From positions 444,688 to 508,687 of the forward strand of contig VZSF01010488.1 of NCBI GenBank assembly GCA_013398295.1: DNA of 64,000 nt, in the 5' to 3' direction. Source of the stretch: Chionis minor. Taxonomy: Eukaryota > Chordata > Aves > Charadriiformes > Chionididae. The position numbers were made by a program, and so were the translations under genes. The notes below the pieces were generated by a model, which did not search any database, had not been told where the DNA came from, and saw only the letters and a list, made by a program, of their open reading frames with translations. Shown here piece after piece: positions 11,480-23,365 of the stretch; position 1 is the first letter of the stretch; each line of letters opens with the position of its first letter.

Positions 11480-13580
11480 ATTAACATGCATGATGTTTAA
11501 CTTCAAAAAGGGAACTACCTAAAAAAGAAAAACTAGAGAAGAGGAATGTAATGTAACAGGCAAAAGGGTAAAAATTTTTGTATGGTGTGGAAATTGTTTT
11601 AAGATGTCATGTTAAAGGATCTCAATAAGCCAGTAACAACTATCAAAAAAACTTTAAAAGGAACAAAATCACAAGTTAGTTGTAGTAAACAACAGGGTGA
11701 AGCAAGATTTTAAAAGTAAAAAGAACAAAAAAAGAAGTTTCATCCGAGTGAGGAGAAGAGAAGAAGCTCATAAAAACTGGCAAGATTGAAGAAAACCATA
11801 AGGAAGCCCAAAATATTTTTAGGAGCAATTTGCTGAAGGCATAAAAATATTTCATAAAAATACTTTTTAAACACCTCAGAAGTAGGAAGCCTGCCAGCTA
11901 GTTAGTCAAGCAGATATATGATCAAGATGTAAAAGGAGTGCTCATGGAAGATAAGGCTGAAAATGTTTAATGAATTTTTCCACTACTCTTCATGGTGGAG
12001 GATCTGAGGGAGGCTCAGGCACCAGAGTGCTTTATATGGGAGAAGAATATGATGATCTGTCTCAAACTGAAATGTTAGAAGAAAAGATTTCAGAACAAGT
12101 TATAAAGGAAGTTGTAACAAATCAGGTTCCAGGACTAAATAACGTTCACTCAGGACTCCTAAAGGAATTCATGTATGAAACTACTGAAGAGCCAATTTCA
12201 TTTCATAAGTTAAACCACACACTTGTCTCAGTGCCAGAGATGTTCAGTGTGATGTAAATTTTTTTAAATAGTTGTCAACATGAACCTAGGAAGTCTGTTT
12301 TCCATCATGGGCAAATTGGTAGAAACTATATTAAAGAACAGAATCTATAGATTCAGAAATAAACACGATATGTTGGAGAAGGGCCAGTATGATTTTTATG
12401 GTGGGAAGTCATGCTTCATAAATCTGCTACATTTCTTTGAAGAGTCAATTAATATGTAAACAGGAACACTGCAGTGCAGTAGGAGTACGCGGCTTCCTTA
12501 AAAAGTTTTGTCAAACTCTCTCCATAAGGGCTTTAAAAACACTAAGTTTGCCTGGAGGAAGGTGGAAGTCCTGCTATGAATTCAAAATTTTCACAATGGA
12601 TGGATATAGCCATGGTGCTCATAGGGATCTGTGCAGGCATTTGCAACGGATTTGCAAATGGTCTGGAAGGATCATTACTGTGATATGCCAAGATTTGCAC
12701 ACCATGATAATACAGAATTATTCAGGATAGGAAAAAAAGAAGATGATAGTGAACAGTTGCAAAGAGATCTCATTTACAAAGTGACTTGCAAATAAAATGG
12801 TAATAAAATGTAAAGTGAAGTTCAATGTCAGTAAATTAAAAGGTAGACCCTTATTTAAACATACGCTTTAAATTAGCTATTTCCACTCAGGAAAGAGGTA
12901 TGTGGAAAGTTCAGCGCAACAGTCATTGGAAATTATGCAGAAAAACAGATCTTAAGCATTTTTTCAAAAATAAAGGGCAAAGAAGTTACAAAACTTGAGT
13001 ACATCTACATCACTCACAAATGGTTACTACATCCCCATCATTGACTGCGCACAGGTCTGCTATCTGCAAGTGGCTTTAACAGAAGTAGGAAAGCTGCAGA
13101 GAAAGATAAGATCACCACTGTAATACAGCTTCCACATAAAGGAAGCCTCTACAAACCACCTCCTCTGCTAGTAAAACCAATGGCAAAGGAATAAAATGGT
13201 ATGGAGAAGGTAAGCAGCCAATGATTTTGCAGTCCTACACTCAATACAAGAAGAAATCCTCACCCAGTGAACTAAGAAGGTAGTATTTTTAAAGTGAAAG
13301 TCAAGATGTAAGTGAATTCTGGAGCTCATGACCAAAGGACGTGCGGGTTGCACAACTGAAAGGACTGAAAAAGGGACAACTTTATGGAAGACAGAGTCAT
13401 CAGGTGCTATTAAATAGTGACAATAGCCCAGCTGCACCCTGCTAGCTCAGGCAATATTTAAATTGCTGGTTACATGAAGCTGGGAAACTGTTCTTACATA
13501 CTTTCCTTCAGTATTTACTGTCAGAGGCAGACTTTCAGGCTAAACAGATCTTTTATCTGTCCAGTCATCTTTATATTATA
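11480..13580 (+). mobile_element. Ancient, heavily decayed CR1/L3-type LINE (plus strand)
   Basis: Pieces of a non-LTR retrotransposon reverse-transcriptase ORF are readable in order on the plus strand through many stops and frameshifts. At about 11,881-11,975 the frames give LVKQIYDQDVKGVLMEDKAE and, after a one-base slip, MFNEFF, which is the linker before the polymerase domain. At about 11,970-12,250 there is a readable 95-codon stretch. At about 12,300-12,440 come MGKLVETILKNRI and then a degraded QHGF-KGKSC-like block. At about 12,715-12,775 RIGKKEDDSEQLQRDLI follows the eroded catalytic-loop region. The end at about 13,500-13,575 resembles the L3/CR1 3' tail that reads roughly 'gtcagaggcag...ggctaga...tggtctgatccagt'. 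Nothing here can still be active. I infer a single insertion of about 2 kb; the exact subfamily is uncertain. Confidence 0.65.
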
Positions 13581-13594
13581 GTAGCACAGGTGCA

Positions 13595-13690
13595 CAAAAC
13601 ATGGCTAGAAGAAACCATTTGAATCAACGAGTCCAGTTCTCAGAAGGACAGGCCTCCAACAGCAGCTGCCTGGCTCAGAAAGGATCTGTT
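13595..13690 (-). mobile_element. Possible old CR1 3'-end fragment
   Basis: The phrase 'atcaacgagtccagttctcagaaggacaggcc' and what follows resemble the 'gaggtcatctagtccagcccc...caggacc' stretch found near the 3' end of many old CR1 copies read in reverse. It lies directly after the L3-like tail and in opposite orientation. The match is partial and could be chance. Confidence 0.3.
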
Positions 13691-15399
13691 GAACCAGCAG
13701 TTTCCAGAGCCCAAAAAAGCTTCCCCATGCTTAAAACCTAAGTAAAAGGCAAAAAGACACAACTGCAGTGAATTACCAGAAGAGAACAGGAGAGATGAAG
13801 GGCACCACCACTCCCCAACATCACTCCCCTAGCAAAGCAGAATTACAAAAAGCAGATGGTAATGACCCAACAGAGGAGGGCAAAAAACCCAGTGATTTTT
13901 GCTGAAATACTGTGGCTGAAAAAATCCCCTTTGAATGCAAATGCATCAACTTCTTTTTTCTTTTATTCCTAAAAGTACAGATGCCTACGAGCCACTGTTA
14001 AAAAGTCTGATGCCACTTTTTCCTTCCTTTCTTGCAATTTTTGTTGAGGTGCATCTGGGTGACTAAGGCTCTCCGAAGGCAAGAGAGATGCCAATTTTTG
14101 TAAAAGGAAATGGAAGCGCTGTTATTCAACTCTGGTATATGATCACTAAATCTTAAAGCTTGTCTCATAGTGGAGGAGCAGTGAAGCAGGAAATTGCTAA
14201 TGCAAAGTGTATAAGAGAAGATCCACTACAGCAAGATTCAGGCCTCATCCCAAAAGGCACTGTTGCAAAGAAAAAAAGACGAAATACGTGAGCAGGAGAG
14301 AGCTCTATGAAAATAAAACAGCCTTCCAAAAAAGAAAAAGAAAAACCCAAAACCAAAAAACAACCTAACCGTTTTACTACTGCATTCAAAGTTTAATCGT
14401 GTGTTATAATTTTGTGTGCAGAGCTTAGTCTTCAGTAATGCACACAGCTGACACACAGCTCAGCTCCCCAGAACCAAAGCCGTACCACTCCATTCGCGGA
14501 GAGCTGTGAAAGTAATATAATTTATTTTAAAATTAGTGATAATCTGTCTGAGGAGACAGGCTGATAGTAGCACTTTGGTTTTGAAGATTTCTAGCCAAAA
14601 GTTACACGGTGTCCCTGTTGGGTTTGCTGTGACCCTGCGGGCAATGCTGGTGGGCTGTCCTGGGATGTTTCTGCAGACTCACTCAGAACATGTAATTCTT
14701 CAGTACAACTGTGTGAGAAGAGATAAGTTTTTTAGATCCCTGTTTAATCTAGGGTCTTTAAGCACCTGCTTTAATTCCATTCACTTAAGCAGTGCCACTG
14801 CACGGACCACTCTGTAAGCCCAAAAGGGGTCTTTCATATCCCAGATTGCCTTTGATGTCTTGTCACCAAAGGAAGCTTTGACATCCTTCTAGAACCCTGC
14901 TGACTGGGCAAACATGCTATGAATAAAATTGTGTCTACGCTTTGGATTAACTATAGTATCATCTGGGCTTTACTTATTTACCTATTTATGAAAAACATGG
15001 AATCCTCTGCAGAAGGAATTTGCTGAAAAATACAGCCTTCAGGACGTAGCTGCAGCCACAACTGACAGCATATTTATGTCTGGGATAGGACAGTACTTTA
15101 ACAAACCTTAAATGCAGAATTACATAGTGCACAGTGCTTCCCTCTCAACTGTGTGAGGTGTTTGTATGTTTTAATATACAGCATGTACAGAGGTTCACAA
15201 ATATTAAACAACTCATTCTCACAACAATTACAGAAGCAGAGAAGTTTCGTTATGCAAGGGCATTGCAAGTTGGAAAATGTAAGGGCTTGAATATACTCTA
15301 ACCTCAATAGAAAACCAAACTCTAGTTTATTCAACGTAAAGTTATGACTAGCTCCAGCCTCAAAGTTAAACCACAGTTTGTACTTGTTGAAAGCAACTA
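13691..15399. other. Non-coding stretch, no gene recognised
   Basis: This is AT-rich sequence without recognisable exons. A purine-rich A/G stretch lies at about 14,320-14,360; its complement produces the phenylalanine-rich open frames on the minus strand, which are shadows of low-complexity sequence. Confidence 0.5.
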
Positions 15400-15630
15400 A
15401 CCTGGTACATCATGAAGAAATTTTTCACCATGAGGGAAGTGAGGCGCTGGAACAGGTTGCCCAAGGAAGCTGTGGGGGCCTCATCCCTGGAAGTGTTCAA
15501 GGCCAGGTTGGATGAGGCTTTGAGCAATCTGGTCTAGTAGGAGGTGTCCTTGCCCATGGCAGGGGGGTTGGAACTAGATGATCTTTAAGATCCTTTCCAA
15601 TCCAAACCTTCTAAGATTCTATTCTACGAT
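15400..15630 (+). mobile_element. CR1 LINE, 3'-end fragment (plus strand)
   Basis: This copy holds only the last codons of the CR1 second ORF and the short 3' UTR. The coding part reads MKKFFTMREVRRWNRLPKEA-like, then SSLEVFKARLDEALSNLV before a TAG stop at about 15,537. The 3' UTR contains the typical 'aggtgtccttgcccatggcaggggggttggaactagatgatctttaagatcctttccaatcc' pattern and ends in the ATTCTA-type terminal repeats (about 15,610-15,630). Severe 5' truncation is the usual fate of CR1 insertions. The copy is moderately diverged and inactive. Confidence 0.9.
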
Positions 15631-17357
15631 CATTATGCCAACAGATGCTGCTATGGATGAAATTTCCAAAGGCTTTGCTGAGCTTGTGACACAAAGCAAA
15701 ACAATCCTTATTCTTCACATCCCACTGTGCACTTTCGGTATGAACCAGGAGCATTTATTCTCAGAGGCACAGTTCAGTTGATCCCTTGCTCTTAAATAGT
15801 GTTATCAGTCCAGACAGCCAAATATACAAAACAAATCTAGTTTGAGCTATATTTTCATATCATTTCTGACAGGGATTCATCACACTTAAGTGTAACCATC
15901 AAAAATTTGGCCTGTAGACTTAGCTAGCTGTCTAGGCTTCACAATCACAGAAAACTCCAGAGGGCAATTCATCTCCCTTAACGCATACATGAAGCTTTAG
16001 AGCACTTTGACATTTGATTTAACATCTTGGCACCAATTAGGCACCCACTGTAGTCAGAGTGAGTATACAGTGTTTTGAAGATGCCATCTTCCTCCATTAG
16101 CTGAAGAAGGAGGGACAACATAGATTAGAACCCATTTTTCAGACAACTAAAGTTAGAGAGAACGAAACCCATTTCTCATGTCCTTTAATTTGCTGGAATC
16201 ATTAATTGTGGATTTTAAATGCTGATATCTACACAACCCCTTGCCTGACTTTGCTTCCAGATACATCATCCAGACACTAAAATCCTAACCTTAAAGTCCC
16301 AATTACTTAATGGTCAAAATCACAAGCTGTTTAAAAAAAAAAAATGGCCTGAGATACCAATCTGAAATCACCTTGAAGGTCAAGCTTCAAAGACTTCTGC
16401 TTTTTCTCCAATACAAATGTTAAGCAATCACCAGCCACGGGACAATGTAAAGCTCTTGTTCGGGTACAGGCATCTACATAATATCACCACAAGTATATAA
16501 GCAATGAACCAGGAACATGTACTGTCAGACAGAAGCAGTTATTTTCAAACACAGACGAGGCGCTTCCAGCAGTGGAATTGTTCACATGCTGCTTGATGGG
16601 AATACACAGCTTTTTTATAAGCTCCCTGGGAGAGCGGTCTATTCCACTAAGAAGCCCATCTCAGCCACATATTTAAAAATAAGTTAATACTATAATGCAC
16701 AAAGACTTCAGGGATACCTTTGCCATTCTAATTCCAGGCAAAACAATTTCCTATTCAGTTTTAAACACAAATATTTAAGTGGATGAGGACTGTAGTCATA
16801 CACCTACTCTAGATGCCACCTTTGATGGTGCAGCAAACCAGCACCTGAAAGTCCCCAACTTCTGGATTTCCGTCTTGGGGCCTTCATCACTCTCTTAAAC
16901 TGAGATGCCCTAGTAGGCACCAAAATGAATGGATGCCAAGACAAACAGTCTGGATATGGCAAAAATCAGTGTGGTGGAGCAGCAACTCAAATTTACATAG
17001 CATTTGGCCTCTTCTAGAAGAGGAGTAATAGATCAATAGATTAATAGATTAATATTCACTGTGTAGCTCTGCTGGCAATGTTCCCTCCATGTTTTACTGC
17101 TGCCAATAAGCAAATTTATAAATAAAAGACCTCCATACCATTTGGCTGAGTTATATGCTGCCTGCTTCACTCATCCATTGTCCTAATTAGCAAAAGCCTG
17201 AAGAAAAATGACTCTGTTTGTATCTATTTCTTAACCAAAACTCCCACTGGATACCTAGCTGTCAGAACATCCCTGTGTCTGAAGGCATTCAAGCATTTCT
17301 GAACCAAGATTTGAGTTTTCTTCTGTGTTAATTACAGGGAAAACATGCTGAGCTGCT

Positions 17358-17385
17358 CTTCAATCAGAAATCTTCAATCAGAAAT
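17358..17385. repeat. 14-bp exact tandem duplication
   Basis: The unit CTTCAATCAGAAAT occurs twice back to back with no mismatch (17,358-17,371 and 17,372-17,385). It is a small local duplication, probably recent by replication slippage. Confidence 0.9.
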
Positions 17386-18198
17386 TTTTGCCACACAAGA
17401 ATGTGTGACGTACAGCTTATGACTGAAAGGAAAAGTAAGAAGTCACAGCTGTATTTAGCACTTACATAAAATTGAACTTGCATATTTGAGAGACCATTGC
17501 AAAAGAATTTGAAAGAATCTCACTGAAGGAAACACTGTAACGATAATCTCCAGTGGTAGCATGATGCTGGCTGAGCTTCACTTGTGCTAACTTTGTGCTT
17601 TCTTCCACTGAGAGAAGAAGTGCCAAAACTCTGAATTTCCCAGTGATCCTACTGTAGGTACCAGTGTGTAGGGGTGAAAGGAAAAGAAAAAAGAGTTACA
17701 ATACCAGTTCCAAATAAAGAGGTAACAACACAGGGATGAAATGTGATGTGACACTGTCCTTGCAAGGGAAGAGATTGGAAATGGATGAGGCAAGTGAGAT
17801 GAAAGCAACAAATGGTTTATGATTGTAAAAAGGCTCATTGTAAAGGGAAGTGAAAAGGTCACTGGACTGGAATCAGTGACTGACAAAGATGAAAGAGAAC
17901 GTTGTGTGATGAAAGGATTCCTATTATGTACAGCAACAGGTTCTTGAAAATGGAAATGCTGTACTACTGTGTATCAGCTGATGCTAGATGAGCTGCTAGT
18001 GAACGACTGTATGAAAGTGACATTACTCTGGGAGAAACAGGAGGAAAAAAGAGTGAATGAAAAGACTAGCACATGTATGGAATTGCTGCCAAACTGTTTA
18101 AAGAGCTAGTGAGTGGTAGGAAAGCGTCTGCCTCTCTATGCCCGTATAAAAATGCTACCTGTTCACCACAGCACACTGCAAAAGCAGCCATGAAGAAA

Positions 18199-18232
18199 GA
18201 GCTGCAACAAATCAAGAGCTGCAAGAAATCAA
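18199..18232. repeat. 17-bp tandem duplication, one mismatch
   Basis: GAGCTGCAACAAATCAA (18,199-18,215) is followed directly by GAGCTGCAAGAAATCAA (18,216-18,232), differing at one base. It lies in AT-rich non-coding sequence. Confidence 0.9.
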
Positions 18233-19312
18233 GGGTCAAGAGTTTGTTCAATTTTCCCAATAAAAGAAGTTATTCAACTCGCCACTAATGGTAGGCCAGC
18301 CTGTGAGAGCGTGTTTGTGGCTTAGGAAAAGACGTGGCTGGGTGTGCAGTATGTTTCCAAGGATGCTGGTGGTGAGAAGAGATGTTGGCTTGGAGTCAGT
18401 CATTCTGCAAAACCAGGGAAAGAAGGTATTCCAGGCTACTGAAGAAAGTCTCAGGGAGCTGGCAGGTGACTGCATGGGTTCAGATGTAGTCCACAGTCTT
18501 GTTACAGGGGCTGCTACTGAGGTGTCTGCCTGAAGTTCGCTTCAATTCTAATCAAAGAGAAGAGCAAGGGTAGTAAGCAGTAAGGGAGTAAGACAAAGAA
18601 AGTAAAAGAGTAAAAGAGTAGTAAGTAGTAAGAGAAAAACACTACAAACATCTTTGGAATAAGCAAAGTTGTGCAAATGGCAGTATCGCCTCCTAAATAG
18701 CTCAGTGATAAAAATGTGAGGCATTGGTAAGTAAGATCAGTCAAGCAGCTGTGTGAGCAGATGAGTGGGGAAGGGATAGAGGAGAGGAACTGCCAGCAAG
18801 CGAAATGTTGACTGGGGGAGATGATACACAGACTGTGTAGGAAAGTCTGCAGATTGCCCTCTTCTCTTGCCTCCCTCTACTCACAACACAGAGCTGCAAA
18901 GTCTGACTGAAACAACCCCCTCTCCTTTTTCATCCCGCCAGAACAGCAGGTGCTTCAATGTCTGCAGATCCTATCACTTAGTCATGTAGCTCTTTGTGAG
19001 TATAAGTTTGCCTGCATGTTCCTGCCCACGTAAAACAGGAGAGCCAGACTCCGAAGACACAGTTTTGTCTTAGCTAAGCTAAAAGAATGAGAGATGCTAG
19101 CTAAAATGATGCCTGAAGGTACAGTGAGATTAGTTCATAGTGCTGAGCCTCAGCTGGACTCTCTGGAAGCTGCAGCTGCTGGGTAGTGTGGCTCTGAATA
19201 ATAATAGGAGGAAAACACAGAAATGTCACTAGTATTTGCACCTTATAGAAAATGTATTAGTTGTGTCAGCTAGCTACTTCTGTGCTGTACTGAAAGGGTG
19301 CTGAGACCCTCT

Positions 19313-19335
19313 CTGTCCTTCACAGTGAAGGACAG
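19313..19335. repeat. 23-bp near-perfect palindrome (11-bp arms)
   Basis: The arm CTGTCCTTCAC (19,313-19,323) is the exact reverse complement of GTGAAGGACAG (19,325-19,335), with one base between them. It can form a hairpin or cruciform but has no known role. Confidence 0.85.
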
Positions 19336-21960
19336 GACTGAAGCCTCTGTGCTTTTCATCCCTTAGCTTCCCATGGTGCTTCCAATTCAGAAATGATCTG
19401 AATATCCCTTGGTTATCCCTGCATAGATGCAAGATGTTCTGTCCTGAACACATTGATTGTGCCTCTGCTGAGTCTTTTCCCTTTGGCTCCAGGCTCCCAC
19501 ATCACAGCATCCTTCCATATTACACGTTCTGATGATGGCACCTGTTTGGCTACCAGGGAACAACTAATAACAAGTGACCTATAAAACTCCTAAATAAGCT
19601 AACATTTGGTCAATATGCTTCAAAAGACCTGTTTTAGAAGGGGGTTCTAGTTATCACAAGTAAGTGACACTCATATGAAATGACATCTCAGGTTATTCAG
19701 AGTCATATTTTAACTTTCTAAATTTTTTATTGATCTTAATCAGAATTTTCTTTTGCCTTTGCAGTACTTGCTTCTGCATTCTTCACTGAGCATATAATAA
19801 AATATGCATTTCTATAAACTCTTCATTTGTTAAGTACCATAATGATTTCAGGATGATTGGTTGCGACAAACGCAAGATGCTCTGTGCTATAACTATCTTG
19901 AGAGGGCTGTGAGCATTAGCTGGCATTCCCTGAGCGTGTTTCTCATTACATCCCATCATTTTACTGTCTTTCAACAATGATGTCCCTTGTCTTCATTCCA
20001 ATGTTGCCTTGGGGATAACGTAATGAGTCCTCAGACCATTTTCCTCTCTCTCTCTCTCTAAAGAGAAGGCAAACAAAGTACCAGACAGAGTAGAAGATAA
20101 AGAAGCTCACATAGTAGGAAAGCAGAGAAGGAGATGGGACTATCAATCAAAGAAATTGTGAGAAGATTTGATTCACACTGGGTCCAGGCATCACTTGACT
20201 AATCTGTAAGAGACACCAGCTTGGCCTATTCTGCAAAACTCCATTGAAATCATTTTAGGTTTCTCACACAAACTGACTCCTTTCTCACTGTCTCAGCTGC
20301 TGGATTTCAAGTATCCCCTCTGAGCATTAGATCATGGACTCAGAACAAGTATTCTATCTATTAGAGAACAGTATGATAGACCTTGGTATTTATGAAATAA
20401 AAGGAAAGACAGCTAAGTTAATTTTTTTACACTGCCAGTTGCTTTAGACCTTTCCACGGCTATTATGTCACCACTAATTTCCAGTATATAATACTGATAT
20501 TGAATTACGGATAACACGTCATTTTCCACATCTTCAGCTTTCATCTTTTGGCAGTCCTGTGAAAACTGTACATCTTGGACTCTCCACCATTTTAAACACT
20601 GTATCCTCTGTGCTTCAAGGCCACAGCTCTGTTCCTTCCTGTTGCAGGGATTAGCAGAATCATTCCCTTTCTTCCCCCTCTCTTGGCACATCTCCATCTG
20701 CTTCTCACTTCGTAGGCAAGGTGAAGGCCTTCACTGCTGACCACTGGAAGGCAAGTTGGCCATTGCTTCTCCCAGCTCTGCTTGCTTCACTGAAGTGGGG
20801 TGAGATCCAGCCCTCCTCACTTTCTGTTGCTGCAGTACTGACCCTGGGTTCAGGAAGCTGACAGCGTTGTAGTGGGCGCTGCTGCCCTGGCTGCCAGCTG
20901 AGTGTTCCTCTGCAGCACAGAGACTGACTTGGTCAACGTCTTTGTGCCTGCATCCTCCGGGGTCTTTATTTTCATCACCCAATGGGTATTTCAGTTCCCA
21001 CTTCTTTTGATCGGGAAATAAATAACACTGGCTCTTCTCTATGTAACTCAGAAATCAATATCTATTTGAAATCTCCACTGTTATCAGTGCTGTTGTCCTC
21101 TCTAAACTGCAGAACATTTTACAGCTTTATGCCCATACAAAGCAAGCAGACTATGCCGTTTAAAATAATTTCCTCTCGCTAGGAATGCATAGAAGCCACA
21201 TGTGTGATACAACACACGCCTTCTTGCCATGGTCCCCCGCAGCCCCGCAGACTTCCTAGCCTAAGAAGAACATTCTGGGGAGGCTTGGAAATAGCTGTAA
21301 CTCGACGTGGGAGGCATGAAGGCCACCCGTAAACAGCACAGCAGATTGCTTGGGTTTACCCAGGGAAGTCAGCAATAAATGCATGACTTACGGAAGAGGT
21401 GCATAGAAAAAGAGGTCGTTTAAGCACTGCATGTAGCTGTTGTGGCTCCTGATGAATCGCTTACAGAAAAAGACACTTGGTTTCTTTTCAAACTTATCCA
21501 TAAAGAAGGGGTACAAAGCACAATGTCCATAAATGAGTTTCACCCTCTTTTTGTATGTCCAAAACACTGCCTTAACCATTTATTGAAGGACTGTACCATT
21601 CAAAGCTAAAGAGGCCAAACACACATCCAGTGGAAGAAAAGGATATAAGTACACAAGTAAGAATAAAATATCCTGCCTCCTCATCTCCCCCTCACAAAAA
21701 TACATCTTGAGTGCAACCCTGATTTTCTTGAAATCAAACACCGCCATAATAGGGGCAGGATCTCTTTGGTTGTTTCTGCCCCCTCCCACCCCATTGCCAG
21801 CAGTCAGGCCCTCTTCATCAGACAGGCTCTGCCCGCAGCCACAGCTATTTCTCTCTTTAGCTGCACCAAGTCATTGCTCTGCGGCCACACCTTCATGGCG
21901 ACCCTCAAAAAACACAAGTGCAGCCTGAATGCAGCAAGTGTTTCTTCTTTGTCTTTACCA

Positions 21961-22047
21961 TCTTTCTTTCCCTACCTCCCTCCTTCCTTCCTTCCTTCCT
22001 TCTTTCCTTCCTTCCTTCCTTCCTTCCTTCCTTCCTTCCTTCCTTCC
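21961..22047. repeat. (CCTT)n pyrimidine microsatellite
   Basis: A tetranucleotide CCTT array runs from about 21,979 to 22,047 with one CTTT interruption around 22,000-22,006, preceded by an imperfect pyrimidine-rich lead-in. The serine/leucine/proline-rich open frames read across it come from the repeat and are not genes. Such homopurine-homopyrimidine mirror tracts can adopt triplex DNA, and their length is usually variable between individuals. Confidence 0.95.
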
Positions 22048-23332
22048 AGTTTCTTCCATTTCAATCAAACACGACCAAACTATATATTTTTGTCCCCATT
22101 GCTGCTACTTTTACTTTTGCCTACACCTTCGGACCTCTTTGGGGCTGTAAAGCGTAATTCCTCATTTCTCTACCCTCAGCTGGTACCTTAAGTGCAAAAG
22201 CCCATTCCCAGATGGGGAGAATTACCCAAATGATCCTAAGAGATTGAAATGTTTCTAGTCACTACAGAGCTACAGATAAACAGGCAGATACGGGTTGTGA
22301 GACTCAAGGGAAAAGGAATAAACATTTTTTGTAGATAACCTTTCCTCTGGCGTTTTTCTGCAATGGCACTTTCAAACATCTGCTGTATCCTGTCACCTTG
22401 CACTGTGATACTGTCATAACTCATCAGTGATGCCCAGGCGGTATTTGCACAGTGAACCTCTAAGGAATATCTAGGTTCCTCGGGAAGAGAAAATGGTAAT
22501 TTGGTAGCTTGCATTTTTCCCTCTAATACTAATTCTCATGTTGATATTACAGGACGATGTGAGGAGCAATGACCTGCAGAGGGTTCTGTCTTCCAGATAA
22601 GGTATAAAACCAAGAGTCTGCTACTTGCAGTCACTAGAGATACTGTGCTACTTTTCTCTCAGGTGCCTTATTTCCTCTGGTCTGGTGAAATCCCTGCTGT
22701 GAACCTTACATTCTGCCTATCTATTTTCTCCTTAAAATTAAATTGGATAGGATGGTTTTCATTTCCTGTCCCCTCACTTCTTGTGTTGTGTGGCTACAGG
22801 CAGTTAAACAACCACAGTGTTTCACCCTGGAGGTGCCTGTATCTCAGTAAAGGTTGAAATAATCCTTTTATGAAAAGATTTACCTGCCTCACAGGAACGT
22901 TGCAAAGTTTAAGCCTTTTTTTTTTTTCTTTTTTTTAAGAGGATTGAGATAAAATGCACCATGGATACATAGACGACCTGCGTATTTACAAGGAAATGAC
23001 AAGTTTCAAACGCAATTAATAAAGACCATAATTTTTTTGAGATTTCAGTTCCCTGCATCATTTTTTGAGAGGAGGAAGTTGGTTTTGATTAAGCAAAATA
23101 AAAGCAGTTGAGAATCCAGACAGGAACTAGAAACCAACCACAGCGCTTTTCTTTAAAGAAAATAGCTCTCTCTGTCAGGCAGGATCTCTCTAGGATGCAT
23201 AAAAACTATTGTGAAGGATGGCTGTCATATTAATGCATTTTCAGGTCTTTTCCTACAGCCACTTTGAAGACATGTGACCCAGCTGTATTTCTTTCTATTC
23301 ATCAAAACTAGTGCTTGCTTTGAATACCAAAG

Positions 23333-23365
<33 letters not shown>

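Larger units (their letters stand above)
15631..21960. other. Non-coding stretch, no gene recognised
   Basis: No gene is supported. Small features seen are a poly(A) at about 16,330-16,343, an exact 14-bp tandem duplication at 17,358-17,385, a 17-bp tandem duplication with one mismatch at 18,199-18,232, an AGTAAA/AGTAGT-type simple repeat at about 18,598-18,632, a 23-bp palindrome at 19,313-19,335 and a short CT repeat at about 20,046-20,060. The segment 20,700-21,000 is more GC-rich but has no convincing exon. Confidence 0.5.

Noticed and set aside
20300..20390. Possible reverse MIR fragment
   Set aside because: The match is too short and scattered.
21370..21392. AATAAA next to a minus-strand GTAAGT donor-like sequence
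   Set aside because: Such short signals are frequent in AT-rich DNA and no exon could be built around them.
21707..22191. Serine/leucine/proline-rich open frames
   Set aside because: They are translations of the CCTT microsatellite in three frames.
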